DNA of 64,000 bases from DATJCV01 sp963707665 (GCA_963707665.1 CAVPQU010000009.1:135631-199630), one strand, 5' to 3'; positions 46,570-56,339 are shown, counted from the stretch's first letter. Translations and numbers: made by a program. The notes: a model not told the origin generated them from the sequence alone.

Positions 46570-48877
46570 TCACAGCCAGCTGTAGCGCAGGCCGAGCCAG
46601 ACGCCACGCGGCGCGCCATAGCCGCGAAACTGCTCGCCAGCCGCATTGGCGTTATCAAAGCTGTTCCCCGGCCCGGTAAACACGTTGCGACCTAACAGGC
46701 CGAAGTTGGCATATTCGCGGTCGAACAGATTGTTGACCCGGCCGAACAGTTCCAGACCCTTTGCCAGCTTGTAGCGCGTGTCGAGATTGACGCACCGTGT
46801 AGCCCGGCACCTGACCGCGTGCGTCCAGGTTGTTTTCGTCGCCGCGCGCATAGGTGGCACTGGCATACACCATGTTGCCGCCGATCGACCAGCTCGGGCC
46901 GACTTCATAGTCGAGCCGCAGCTTCAGGGTATGGCGCGGGATGCCGGGAATCCGGTTGCCCGGCATGACCGCGATCGAGCCGGTCGCATCCGCGCTGGAA
47001 TTGATCGGGCTGGTTTCCAGGAAACGACTCTGGTAGGTCGCATCGATGTAGCTGTAGTGCGCGCTGAGCGCGAATCGGCCCCATTTATGGGAGGCGGCCA
47101 GCTCCAGCCCCTGACGCCGGGTGGTGCCGACGTTTTGAAAGAAGCCGCTATTCGAGCCGGCACCCTGGCTGCTGATGAACTGGATGTCATCCGTCAGTTC
47201 GGTCCGATACAGCGCCACGCTCCAGCTCGCCGCGGCACCGTGCTTACCGCGAACGCCGGCTTCGATGGTGCGAGACACCACTTTTTTCAAAACCGGATCG
47301 GATAAAAAATTGTTCGGCAATTTGCATGGCGCGTCCGGGTCGGCACAGGTGAGCTCGATTGGCGTCGGTGCCCGCATGCCCTCGTTATAGGCAGCATAAG
47401 CTGTCAGAGTCGCGCTCGGCTTGAAGTTCAGGCCGATGGCTGGATTGAAGCGGACAAACGCATGCTCGCCGTTCAATTCCGGCGCATCGCCGGAGCGGTC
47501 CCTGATGCGAATTCGGGCCAGATTGTAGCGGCCCGACAAAGTGAGGACCCAGCGCTCGTCCAAGGTCAGCGTGTCGGAAGCGAACAAGCCGTAATAGCGG
47601 TTGCTGGTTTCGGCATTCACCTGCTGGACGAAGGGGCCGATCGCATCAGTACCGCGACTCGCATTGAATTGTGCATCCTGCGCGTCCTGCGTAAAGCCGG
47701 CCCGGCCGAAATCGGCACTGGCCCCAATTATCAGCTGATTTTTTTTGCCGGCCAATTGCCCCAGATAGGTCAACTGCAAGCCGAGACCAAAGCTATTCTG
47801 CTCAATCGCCAGGCGATCATTGGTCGCTTGCACCGTATTGGATAGACCAGTGACCGGATCGTTTTCGCCAAAGTCGGAGTTGACGTTACTGCTAAGTGAC
47901 TGATTGCGATAGTTGCGGTAGTACAGATTGCCGCCCAAAAGCCAGTCATCATTGATGAAATGACTTCCTTTCAGGGTCAACGATCCGAGCTTGTTGTCGT
48001 TCCGGTCGGGATAGGTGTAGGCCTGTCGGATATCGGGAAACGACAGCGGCAAGGTCTGCGTTCCTTCCAGCATATTGTCGGCCAGGGTCAGGCTCAGATC
48101 GAGATCGGTATCCGAGGTCTGATAGCCGAGCTTGCCGAAAAACTGCACCAGCCGGCTCGGATTGTGCTCGGCCCAGCCGCGCTCGCGCAGCAGATTTCCG
48201 GTCAGGAAATAATCCCAAGGGCCGCCCTTGCCGCCCTGTTCGAACTCGATGGTGTGCCGCCCGAAAGAGCCGCCGGATGCTTCGATCGAACCGCCCGGGT
48301 TGTTGCTGCCGCTCTTGGTGTAAATCGCCAGCGCGCCGCCCAGTGTGTTCAGGCCGAAAGCCGGATTCGAGCCGGGGATCAATTGAATGCTGGCGATTGC
48401 CGATGGTGGAATCAGGTCCCAGTTGACGATGTCGCCGAATGGCTCGTTGATCCGCACACCGTCCTGGAATACCGACAAGCCTTGCGGCACCCCCAGCAAT
48501 GGTGAAGCGGTGAAACCGCGGAAGCTGACGTCGGGCTGGAATGGATTGCCCTGCGCCGAATTGATCGTCACGCTAGTCAGGTTCTGCTCCAGGTAATCTG
48601 CGAGACTGCTCTGCCGTTGCATCGCCAGGCCTTGTTGCGTATGGACCTGAATGTTGGCGGGCACATCGCGCGCCGGCGTCCCCAAGCCTGGCAGCAAGGT
48701 GGTGCCAATCACCTCGATCGTCGGCAATTCCAGTGCTTCGGCCGGATTTTCTGCAACGGCGGGGGGATTAGCAGGTACATCCTGGGCCCACACGGAACCC
48801 AGCGGCATGCCGGCAAGCAAACTCGCGAGCACCAAGATCAGCGCATCGTGACGTGCGCAGGATACCTGCTGCAGCAT
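46570..48877 (-). CDS. TonB-dependent outer-membrane receptor (one frameshift)
   Basis: About 768 residues after removing one extra C near 46797 (length 3n+1). Signal peptide (ILVLASLLAGMPLGSVWA), TonB-box region (ALELPTIEVIGTTLL), plug domain (SLADYLEQNLTSVTINSAQG, FQPDVSFRGFTASPLLG), then a 22-strand barrel ending in GVWLGLRYSWL with terminal-aromatic pattern. The plug segment LIPGSNPAFGLNTLGGALAI is characteristic of a subgroup that I associate with metal or siderophore uptake in methylotrophs and pseudomonads. The ligand is unknown. A good AGGGAGG site precedes the ATG at 48877. It faces away from the PQQ dehydrogenase operon. Confidence 0.88.
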
Positions 48878-48890
48878 GCGCAGCCTCCCT

Positions 48891-49004
48891 CTAATTTTTC
48901 TTGGCTGGCATATTGCCGTACCAGGTTCGGACCCAAGGCACACGTTTGGCAGCGATCCGGACCGCATGATTCACCATGATCGGCACCCAGGCACCCCAAC
49001 CCAT
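48891..49004 (-). CDS. Short ORF (37 codons) upstream of the TonB receptor
   Basis: Reads MGWGAWVPIMVNHAVRIAAK and ends with a Trp/Tyr-rich, basic stretch (VPWVRTWYGNMPAKKN), stopping 14 bases before the receptor start. It is small, cationic and rich in Trp, and could be a secreted or modified peptide. No strong ribosome site is visible (GAGAGGG is 15 bases away). Another frame just upstream encodes a helix LAFFLFVFWLFIERVIPV that might be joined to it by a frameshift, giving a small membrane protein instead. Unrecognised. Confidence 0.3.
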   Translation of the reverse strand: MGWGAWVPIMVNHAVRIAAKRVPWVRTWYGNMPAKKN

Positions 49005-49234
49005 GATGGACAGGAATCACCCTCTCGATAAAAAGCCAGAATACAAAAAGGAAGAATGCCAAGAGTCAGATGGCCTGCGCTGGCTCGATCGAGCTGTCTG
49101 CCATTTTTTGGCCGTGAGTTTCCAGGTCAGGCGAGCCGCTGGTGGCAAGGTGACGCCGTTCACGGGGTATTCAGGGAGACGGCCAACGAACCTATCGACG
49201 ATTTCGTCCGACATCGCGTGCCGGCGCATGCCCT

Positions 49235-49894
49235 TCAGCATTGTTCCAGCACGCTGGCGAGCGTCATGTAATGGCCGTCGCGCGCGATGTCAGCCGCAGT
49301 TTTGCCACGGTTATCCTTCAGCCGGCAGTCCGCTCCTTGCTCGAGCAACAGTTTCACGCTCGGTTCATGCCCGTACCCGGCGGCCCACATCAGCAGCGTC
49401 TCGTCATTATCCATGCGCGCATTGACCACAGCGCCGGCGCGCAGCAGCTCCACCAGACACGCGCTGCAGCCATTGCCGGCGGCATAAATCGCTGCGTTTT
49501 TCTTCACGCGGTCAAGCGGCTCGATCTTTGCTCCAGCCGCAATCAGTTTGCGCACAATTTGCACATTGCCCTTGAATGCGGCCGCCATCAAAGGCGTCAC
49601 ACCTGCCACATTAGCGAGATTGACTTCTGCTCCCGCGCCGATCAGCACATCCACCAACGTCTCGTTGCCTTTGCTCGCCGCCATGTTGAGTGGCGAATCG
49701 CCATTCCGATCGCGCGAATTGACAGCAGCGCCCTGCCCCAACAGCGCGGTAACCCGCTCAAGCTGCCCAGCCTTCGCCGCCTGGATGAGTTGGCCATTGA
49801 TATTGAACTGGCCGGCACCCTGCTGCGCCCAGGTAATTGTGAACGCGCAACAGGCGAGCATCGCCAATAGAGTTTGTCTGACTATTTTCACCAT
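49235..49894 (-). CDS. Exported ankyrin-repeat protein
   Basis: A 219-residue protein with a signal peptide (MVKIVRQTLLAMLACCAFTITWAQ) and about five ankyrin repeats in the mature part, for example GDSPLNMAASKGNETLVDVLIGAGAEVN and GVTPLMAAAFKGNVQIVRKLIAAGA (quoted in short blocks), ending in a capping repeat GKTAADIARDGHYMTLASVL. Repeat consensus TPLxxAAxxG is regular. Such periplasmic ankyrin proteins are protein-binding scaffolds, often near redox enzymes. GGAGG lies 10 bases before the ATG at 49894. Divergent from the dehydrogenase operon, 166 bases between starts. Confidence 0.88.
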   Translation of the reverse strand: MVKIVRQTLLAMLACCAFTITWAQQGAGQFNINGQLIQAAKAGQLERVTALLGQGAAVNSRDRNGDSPLNMAASKGNETLVDVLIGAGAEVNLANVAGVTPLMAAAFKGNVQIVRKLIAAGAKIEPLDRVKKNAAIYAAGNGCSACLVELLRAGAVVNARMDNDETLLMWAAGYGHEPSVKLLLEQGADCRLKDNRGKTAADIARDGHYMTLASVLEQC

Positions 49895-50060
49895 TCGGAT
49901 TACGCCTCCATTAAAAAGAATAAGCAAGGCGCCGAATGTTCCTCATGATTTTGGACAAATGCCGATGACAAACACAAATTAGACTTCCAATTAATAAGTA
50001 TCCGTACGCCCGATCTGCGGTCATTGTTTTCTTGATCCGAACAACCAATGGAGAATGGAA

Positions 50061-51809
50061 ATGATTGCGCTCACGCAAAAAAAAATCGCATTGGCTGCGA
50101 TGCTTGCAGGCCTCATCGTTGGTGCCGCGCATGGCCAGGAGAAGATCGAGGGGCAAAGCGGCAAGACTGAAAATACCGAAACTGGCGGCTCACCCGTGAT
50201 GACCAGTCCGATTGCCGTCTCGCAAGCGCAATTGACCAATGCGGGCAAGCAAGACAAGGACTGGCTGCATACCAACGGCAATTACGCACAGACCCGCTTC
50301 TATCCAGGCACGCAGATCAACGCCGGCAACGTCAAGAACCTGCGTCCGGAATTCAGCTTTCAGACCGAGGTGCGCGAATCGATGGAGACCGCACCGATCG
50401 TGGTCGACGGCATCATGTACCTGACCACCGCCTACGATCACGTGTATGCCATCGATGCCACGAACGGCAAGGAGTTCTGGCATTACAAGCACCCGATGGG
50501 TCCGCTTACCACCTTTTGCTGCGGCCCCAACAATAAGGGCGTGGCGATCGATGGCGGCACGGTGTTCATGGGCACGCTCGACGCCAAGCTGGTAGCGCTC
50601 GATGCCAGGAGCGGCAAGGTGTTATGGCAAACCGAGATCGCCGACCCGGAAAAAGGATATAGCGAAACCATGGCGCCGACCGTTATCGACGGCAAGGTGC
50701 TGATCGGCACCAATGGCGGCGAATACGGCATACGCGGCTTCGTCAAGGCCTTCGATGCCAAGGATGGCAAGCTGCTGTGGACTTTCTACACGATTCCCGA
50801 GCAAGGTCACGAAGGAGTCTGGGCCGAGACCGACGCCACCGGCCGCACCCTGCACCGCGACATCAAGGCCGAAAAAGAACAGCTTGCAAGGAACAGTGGG
50901 TTCTACCAGACCCTTGGTGGCGGCGTTTGGATGAACCCGGCGGTCGATCTCAGTACGCGCACCATCTTCTTCGTCGTCGGCAACCCTTCTCCTGACTTGT
51001 ATGGGGCCGAGCGTCCAGGCGACAACCTGTATACCGACTCGCTGGTCGCGCTCGATCTCGACAGCGGCAAATACAAATGGCACTTCCAATACGTGCCGCA
51101 TGACGTATGGGATCTCGACGCTGTCAGCCCGCCGATCCTGCTCGACGTGAAAGACAAATCCGGCAAGATGGTGCCGGCTGTGATTCACGCCGGCAAGACT
51201 GGCCATGTCTATGTCAATGACCGCAAGGATGGCAAGCTGATCCGTTTCTCGGAAGCGATGATTCCACAAGAGAACATGTGGGTTCTGCCGACTGAAACCG
51301 GGGCGCGCATGCTGCCAGGCGCAAACGGCGGCGTGGAATGGTCGCCGATGGCTGTCAACCAGAAACTGCGCATGACGTATGCGGTGAACCTGCATCAACC
51401 GATGACTTATCAGGTCGAGAAGGCAGCTTACCCCGGAGGCAAGCTGTGGCTCGGCGGAGCCTTCAAGGCGATCGAAGGCGAACGGCAATGGGGACGCGTT
51501 GCGGCAGTCAATGTCGACACCGGTAAGATTGCCTGGAAGTTCGATACCGAACAACCGCTGATCGGCGGCGCCTTGGCGACAGCAGGCGACCTGGTGTTCT
51601 ACGGTGAGGGTAACGGCCTGTTCCGTGCGCTCGATGCACGCAGCGGCAAGCTGCTGTGGCAATACCAGTGCGGCGCGGGCGCCAACGCCATGCCGGTGTC
51701 CTACACTGTCAAGGGGCGTCAATATATCGCCATGGGCTGCGGCGGCAATACCCAGATCGACTTCAAGCGTGGCGACACGATGTTTGTTTATGCATTGCCG
51801 AAGAAATAA
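50061..51809 (+). CDS. Periplasmic PQQ-dependent alcohol dehydrogenase with lanthanide-type metal site
   Basis: A 582-residue eight-bladed propeller quinoprotein of the methanol/ethanol family. Signal peptide (KIALAAMLAGLIVGAAHG). Vicinal disulfide Cys153-Cys154 (TTFCCGPNNKG). Metal ligands Glu221 (NGGEYGIRG), Asn308 (VVGNPSPDL) and catalytic Asp351 (PHDVWDLDAV); Asp353, two residues on, is the position that is Ala in calcium enzyme MxaF and Asp in lanthanide enzymes such as XoxF. Tryptophan-docking W motifs (WMNPAVD) fit the fold. It lacks the C-terminal haem domain, so it passes electrons to separate cytochrome. Start ATG 50061 is chosen because GGAGA lies 6 bases before it; ATG 50055 is too close. 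Confidence 0.93.
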   Translation: MIALTQKKIALAAMLAGLIVGAAHGQEKIEGQSGKTENTETGGSPVMTSPIAVSQAQLTNAGKQDKDWLHTNGNYAQTRFYPGTQINAGNVKNLRPEFSFQTEVRESMETAPIVVDGIMYLTTAYDHVYAIDATNGKEFWHYKHPMGPLTTFCCGPNNKGVAIDGGTVFMGTLDAKLVALDARSGKVLWQTEIADPEKGYSETMAPTVIDGKVLIGTNGGEYGIRGFVKAFDAKDGKLLWTFYTIPEQGHEGVWAETDATGRTLHRDIKAEKEQLARNSGFYQTLGGGVWMNPAVDLSTRTIFFVVGNPSPDLYGAERPGDNLYTDSLVALDLDSGKYKWHFQYVPHDVWDLDAVSPPILLDVKDKSGKMVPAVIHAGKTGHVYVNDRKDGKLIRFSEAMIPQENMWVLPTETGARMLPGANGGVEWSPMAVNQKLRMTYAVNLHQPMTYQVEKAAYPGGKLWLGGAFKAIEGERQWGRVAAVNVDTGKIAWKFDTEQPLIGGALATAGDLVFYGEGNGLFRALDARSGKLLWQYQCGAGANAMPVSYTVKGRQYIAMGCGGNTQIDFKRGDTMFVYALPKK

Positions 51810-51914
51810 ACCAAGAGACGCCACAACCGTGCCGAGGCTATGCGCAAGCATAGGCTCGGCACTGGCCCTTTCCATAGGCTAGGACTTGCAAACGTCCGAG
51901 ACTCGGGGATCAAA

Positions 51915-52505
51915 TTGCGATTCATTATTCTCTTGGCATGTGCGGTAGTCGGCACATGCGTGTGGCCGGTGCTCGCGCCTGCAAGCGCTCAAGATATCGC
52001 AGCCGGGCGTACCAAGGCTCAGGCCTGTGCAGCCTGCCACGGCGCCGATGGCAATTCATCGTCCGGGGTGTATCCTGACCTGGCCGGCCAGACTTGGCGC
52101 TATATCTACGTCCAACTGAAAGACTTCAAGGAAGGTCGCCGCACCAATCCGATCATGAGCCCGATGGCTGCACCACTGAGCCGTCAGGACATGATCGACA
52201 TCGCCAATTTCTATGCCGCGCAAACTCCCAAGCCATCGGCCTTCAAGGTGGACGATGCAAAGGTCAAGCTCGGCAAGGCCAAATCGGACGAAGTCCTGTG
52301 CGTCATGTGCCACCTCGGCGGCTTCTCCGGCCAAAACGAGATCCCGCGCGTCGCCGGCCAGCATTACGAATACATCGTCAAGCAGCTGAAAGACTTCCGG
52401 TCGCGGACCCGCACCAACGACGCCGGCAACATGACCAGCGTGACGAAAACCTTGAGCGATGCCGATATCGAAAATCTGGCGCAGTACATCACCAGCTTGC
52501 GTTAA
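51915..52505 (+). CDS. Dihaem cytochrome c (c4-like)
   Basis: About 196 residues: signal peptide (LRFIILLACAVVGTCVWPVL), then two c-type haem sites, CAACHGADGNSS and CVMCHLGGFSGQ, each followed by a Met-containing loop (PIMSPMAAPLS and GNMTSVTKTLS) as axial ligand. Two similar halves with YVQLKDFKEGRRTNP and YIVKQLKDFRSRTRTND indicate an internal duplication as in cytochrome c4. It lies 105 bases after the dehydrogenase and should take its electrons. A TTG at 51915 with GGGGA five bases upstream is preferred; the longer ATG 51840 is possible. Confidence 0.88.
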   Translation: MRFIILLACAVVGTCVWPVLAPASAQDIAAGRTKAQACAACHGADGNSSSGVYPDLAGQTWRYIYVQLKDFKEGRRTNPIMSPMAAPLSRQDMIDIANFYAAQTPKPSAFKVDDAKVKLGKAKSDEVLCVMCHLGGFSGQNEIPRVAGQHYEYIVKQLKDFRSRTRTNDAGNMTSVTKTLSDADIENLAQYITSLR

Positions 52506-52514
52506 GACATCTAC

Positions 52515-53060
52515 ATGGAACAACGCTACACCCGCACGGCAATGTTTCTGCACTGGCTCGTCGCCGTCCTGCTGTTGTGCCAATTTTCCTTCGGCTGGTA
52601 TCTGAATGGCATTCCGCGCGGTGTTCCGGCGCGTGGCTATTACGTCAATCTGCACAAGAGCACCGGCATTCTGATCGGGCTGCTGATTCTGGTGCGGATC
52701 ATCTGGCGGCTGACGCATGCGCCGCCGCCGCTGCCGAACCTGATGCCGGCTTGGCAGCGGCGCGCCGCAGCCACGAGCCATCGCCTGCTGTATGTGCTGA
52801 TGCTGATGATGCCGCTATCCGGCTACGTGGCGTCGAATTTCAGCAAGCACGGCGTGAATTTCTTCAACTCGATCAGGCTGGCACCCTGGGGTAGCGACGA
52901 TAAGCTGATATATGCCTTTTTTAACCAGACCCACAAGATCACCTCTTGGCTGCTGCTGGCCTTGGTGATTCTGCATGTGTTGGCCGCGCTCAAGCACTTG
53001 CTCGTGGATCGAGACAATATTTTTTCACGCATCTTGCCGCCTCATCCGGCAAGCCGGTAA
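52515..53060 (+). CDS. Cytochrome b561-type membrane protein
   Basis: A 181-residue four-helix b-type cytochrome. It has four His in helices (TAMFLHWLVAV, YYVNLHKSTGI, ATSHRLLYVL, LALVILHVLAAL) as expected for two haem b groups. It starts 9 bases after the cytochrome c stop. It may connect periplasmic cytochrome c to the quinone pool or serve as its own electron outlet. The downstream propeller gene overlaps its stop (TAATG). Confidence 0.9.
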   Translation: MEQRYTRTAMFLHWLVAVLLLCQFSFGWYLNGIPRGVPARGYYVNLHKSTGILIGLLILVRIIWRLTHAPPPLPNLMPAWQRRAAATSHRLLYVLMLMMPLSGYVASNFSKHGVNFFNSIRLAPWGSDDKLIYAFFNQTHKITSWLLLALVILHVLAALKHLLVDRDNIFSRILPPHPASR

Positions 53061-54043
53061 TGATACGTACGCTGCTTGCAAATTTGACGACTATGCCGAT
53101 GATCCATCGAACACGCTTCACATGTCTCGCCGCGGCGGCATTACTGTCCTGGTCAAGCATTGGCTGCGCTGCGCCGTTTGCCTACGTTCCCAACGAGGGG
53201 TCTGGTACCGTGTCGGTGATCGACACCGCCAGCGATCAGGTGGTGGCCGAGATCCCGGCCGGCAACAAGCCGCGCGGCCTGGCAATCAGCGGCGACCGGC
53301 TGTACGTCAGCGACCAGCCAAATCGCTTGCAGATGATCAACTTGAAAAAGCGCGAGCCGGCCGGCAGCATCGTACTCGGCGAATCGCCGGAAGGCGTGTA
53401 CGCATCGCCCGACGGTCGCTGGATCGCCGTCGCGATCGAAGAAAGCAACGACGTCGCGATTACCGATACCAGGACCAACCAGGTCGCTTTCACGATCAAA
53501 GTGCATGGGCGCAATCCGGAGCATGCGGTGTTCAGCCCGGACGGCAAGAAGCTGTTCGTCAGCGCCGAAGAAGGCGGCGCGGTCGACATCCTCGACTTCG
53601 CCGCGCGCCGACAGGTGGCACAAGTGCCGGTGGGTGCACGTCCGCGCGGTATCGGCTTCCTGCCCGATGGCAGCCGGGTGTATGTGGCGGCCGAGAACAG
53701 CAGCGAGGTCTATGTGATCGATACCGCGACCAACCAGCTGGTCGCGCATATCCAGGCGGGTAAGCGCGCCAATGGCATCGCCGTGCATCCGGATGGCAGC
53801 CGCGTCTATGTTTCCAATGGCGGCGAAGGCAGCGTGTCGGTGATCGATACGGCGGATAACAAGGTCGTTGCCACCATCCCGGTGGGACAGCGGCCATGGA
53901 ACATGGCGATTACGCCGGACGGCACAAAGCTATATGTGGCAAATGGCCGTTCGGACAGCGTGTCGGTGATCGATACCGTGCAGAACGTGAAAGTACGCGA
54001 CGTCCATGTCGGCAAGCTGCCGTGGGGCGTGGTGATCAAGTAA
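53060..54043 (+). CDS. YVTN beta-propeller protein, PQQ-associated
   Basis: About 327 residues, exported (hydrophobic segment TCLAAAALLSWSSIGCAA near residue 25), followed by six to seven repeats of the YVTN type, such as FAYVPNEGSGTVSVIDTASD, GRPLYVS-like LYVSDQPNRLQMI, and repeated VSVIDTADNKVVATIPVGQRP. It resembles the PQQ-dependent catabolism-associated beta-propeller family (TIGR03866), found next to quinoprotein dehydrogenases; function unknown, possibly structural or ligand binding. The start at 53060 overlaps b561; ATG 53093 or 53102 are alternatives since no clear ribosome site is seen. Confidence 0.85.
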   Translation: MIRTLLANLTTMPMIHRTRFTCLAAAALLSWSSIGCAAPFAYVPNEGSGTVSVIDTASDQVVAEIPAGNKPRGLAISGDRLYVSDQPNRLQMINLKKREPAGSIVLGESPEGVYASPDGRWIAVAIEESNDVAITDTRTNQVAFTIKVHGRNPEHAVFSPDGKKLFVSAEEGGAVDILDFAARRQVAQVPVGARPRGIGFLPDGSRVYVAAENSSEVYVIDTATNQLVAHIQAGKRANGIAVHPDGSRVYVSNGGEGSVSVIDTADNKVVATIPVGQRPWNMAITPDGTKLYVANGRSDSVSVIDTVQNVKVRDVHVGKLPWGVVIK

Positions 54044-54128
54044 TCGCCGCCGACAGCGATCGTGCCGCATCTGCGCCGCCGAAGCGCGCGATCGGCATGC
54101 CGGGTCGCCATAGGAGAGGAGATCAAGC

Positions 54129-56339
54129 ATGACCATTGTTTGCGACCGTTCATGTCGCTACCGACAGCGCGCAGCCATGTCCTGCGGTGACTGCGTTATG
54201 CGCCTTACGGCGGCGGCCTGCATGGCGCTCGCCGTTTGCGGGCCGGCCATTGCGCAGGTAACGGGGGCGGCGGAGACTTCGGCCACGACAACCCTGAAGC
54301 CGGTGGTCGTCACCAGCACCCGCATCGGGACGCCGCCTTTCGATACGCCGGCCTCGGTCGACGTGGTAAGCGGCGAGGCGATGCGCGACAGCCAGCCGCA
54401 GGTCAACTTGTCGGAAGGACTGGCGGGCGTGCCGGGGCTGATGATCCAGAACCGGCAAAACTATGCCCAGGACTTGCAAATTTCGATACGCGGGTTCGGC
54501 GCCCGCTCCACCTTCGGAATTCGGGGCGTGCGCCTGTACGTGGACGGCATTCCGGCCACCCTGCCAGACGGCCAGGGACAGAGTTCGAATATCGACATCG
54601 CCTCGATCGATCGAGTGGAAGTCCTTCGCGGGCCGTTCTCCGCGCTGTACGGCAATTCGTCGGGCGGCGTGATCCAGGTCTTCACCGAAGAGGGCAGCGG
54701 CCGACCTCTGGTGACTCCCAGCCTTACCCTGGGCAGCTATGGCCTGCGCCGCTATGGACTGAAGGCCGGCGGCTCGACCGGCGATGGCGACGGCGCCATC
54801 GATTATCTGCTCAGCACCAGCCGTTTCACTACCGATGGCTACCGCGATCACAGCGCGGCCAGCAAGAACCTGGTGAATGGCCGGCTTGGCATCCAGCTCG
54901 ACGAAGACAGCAAGCTGACGCTGGTGGTCAACAGCGTCAACCTCAAGGCGCAGGATCCGCTGGGCCTGAACCTTGCCGATTTCAACGCCAACCCGCGTAG
55001 TGCCGCCGCGGTCGCGACGCAATTCAACACGCGCAAGACCGTGCAGCAGACCCAAGGGGGTGCAATCTACGAACGCCACATCGATGCCACTAACGATTTG
55101 CGCCTGATGATTTACTACGGCCAGCGCGACACCGTGCAGTTCCAGGCGATACCGGCGTCGGCACAGGCCAACCCGCTGCACGCCGGCGGCGTCATCGGGC
55201 TGGGACGCGACTATGGCGGCATCGATGCCCGCTGGACTTCGCGCCTGACGCTGGCCGGTCGGCCGCTGACCCTGATCGGCGGCCTCGCCTACGACACGCT
55301 GACCGAACAGCGCAAGGGTTACGAAAACTTCACGGGCACCGGCTTCACCCAGCAACTGGGAGTACAAGGCGCACTGCGTCGCGATGAGACCAACCTGGCG
55401 TGGAACGCTGATCCCTATCTGCAGGCTTCCTGGCACTTGGCGGAGCGCTGGAATCTGGATGCCGGCGTGCGCTATAGCACGGTCCGTTTCTCTTCCGATG
55501 ACCACTACATCGTGGGCGCCAATGGCAACGACAGCGGCGCTGTCCGTTATCGCAAAGCCCTGCCGATGGCGGCGCTGCGCTATCAGGCCCGGCCCGACCT
55601 GAATCTGTATGCGACCGTAGGCCGGGGTTTCGAAACGCCAACCTTGAATGAAATTTCATACCGCCCCGATGGCCTGCCCGGCCTGAACTTCGACTTGCAG
55701 CCGGCCACCAATCTGAGCGCCGAAGTCGGCGCCAAGGCGCGCGTGGGAGGCAACATGCTGACCGCGGCGTTATTCCAGACCCGCACCGAAAATGAAATCG
55801 TCATCGCCAGCAGTACGGCCGGCCGCACCACTTATCAGAATGCCGGCCGCACTCTACGCAATGGGCTGGAACTGGGCTGGGACGGCGAGCTGGGAGGCGA
55901 TTGGCATTCTCAGTTGGCCTACACCTTGCTGGATGCGACCTACCGCGACAGCTTTTGCTCATCCGTATGCTCCGCCACCAATCCGCCGGTGGCTGCCGGC
56001 AATCGGATTCCCGGCATTCCCCGCCACATGGCCTTCGCATCGCTGGCATGGGCACCGCCGCAAGGCTGGCGTGCCGGCATCGAAGGCCGCTATCTGAGCA
56101 AGATTGCCGTCAACGACGGCAATACCGATGCGGCGCCGGCGTATTCCATAGCCTCGGCCCACGCCGGCTATCTGCTGCAATCCGATCGTTGGACGCTGAA
56201 TGCCTTCGCCCGCATCGACAACCTGTTCGATCGCCAATATGCCGGCTCGGTGATCATCAACGATAGTAACGGCCGCTACTTCGAGCCGGCACCGGGGCGC
56301 AATTGGAGCGCGGGCCTCAGTGCATCCTATCGGTTTTAG
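54129..56339 (+). CDS. pqqU: TonB receptor of the PqqU/YncD type, probable PQQ importer
   Basis: A 736-residue outer-membrane receptor. It matches, block for block as I remember it, E. coli YncD, now known as PqqU, the PQQ importer: VNLSEGLAGVPGLMIQNRQ, YAQDLQISIRGFGARSTFG, VRLYVDGIPATLPDGQGQSS, VLRGPFSALYGNSSGGV, GRGFETPTLNEISYR, and FDRQYAGSVIINDSNGRY. The signal peptide is preceded by a Cys-rich leader. AGGAGAGGAG is a strong ribosome site before ATG 54129. Its place after a PQQ dehydrogenase makes PQQ uptake the best reading. It ends the PQQ operon; mutS follows. Confidence 0.88.
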   Translation: MTIVCDRSCRYRQRAAMSCGDCVMRLTAAACMALAVCGPAIAQVTGAAETSATTTLKPVVVTSTRIGTPPFDTPASVDVVSGEAMRDSQPQVNLSEGLAGVPGLMIQNRQNYAQDLQISIRGFGARSTFGIRGVRLYVDGIPATLPDGQGQSSNIDIASIDRVEVLRGPFSALYGNSSGGVIQVFTEEGSGRPLVTPSLTLGSYGLRRYGLKAGGSTGDGDGAIDYLLSTSRFTTDGYRDHSAASKNLVNGRLGIQLDEDSKLTLVVNSVNLKAQDPLGLNLADFNANPRSAAAVATQFNTRKTVQQTQGGAIYERHIDATNDLRLMIYYGQRDTVQFQAIPASAQANPLHAGGVIGLGRDYGGIDARWTSRLTLAGRPLTLIGGLAYDTLTEQRKGYENFTGTGFTQQLGVQGALRRDETNLAWNADPYLQASWHLAERWNLDAGVRYSTVRFSSDDHYIVGANGNDSGAVRYRKALPMAALRYQARPDLNLYATVGRGFETPTLNEISYRPDGLPGLNFDLQPATNLSAEVGAKARVGGNMLTAALFQTRTENEIVIASSTAGRTTYQNAGRTLRNGLELGWDGELGGDWHSQLAYTLLDATYRDSFCSSVCSATNPPVAAGNRIPGIPRHMAFASLAWAPPQGWRAGIEGRYLSKIAVNDGNTDAAPAYSIASAHAGYLLQSDRWTLNAFARIDNLFDRQYAGSVIINDSNGRYFEPAPGRNWSAGLSASYRF

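Noticed and set aside
46476..46679. Small gene upstream of the TonB receptor stop
   Set aside because: Overlaps the receptor's 3' end and has no ribosome site or coding character.
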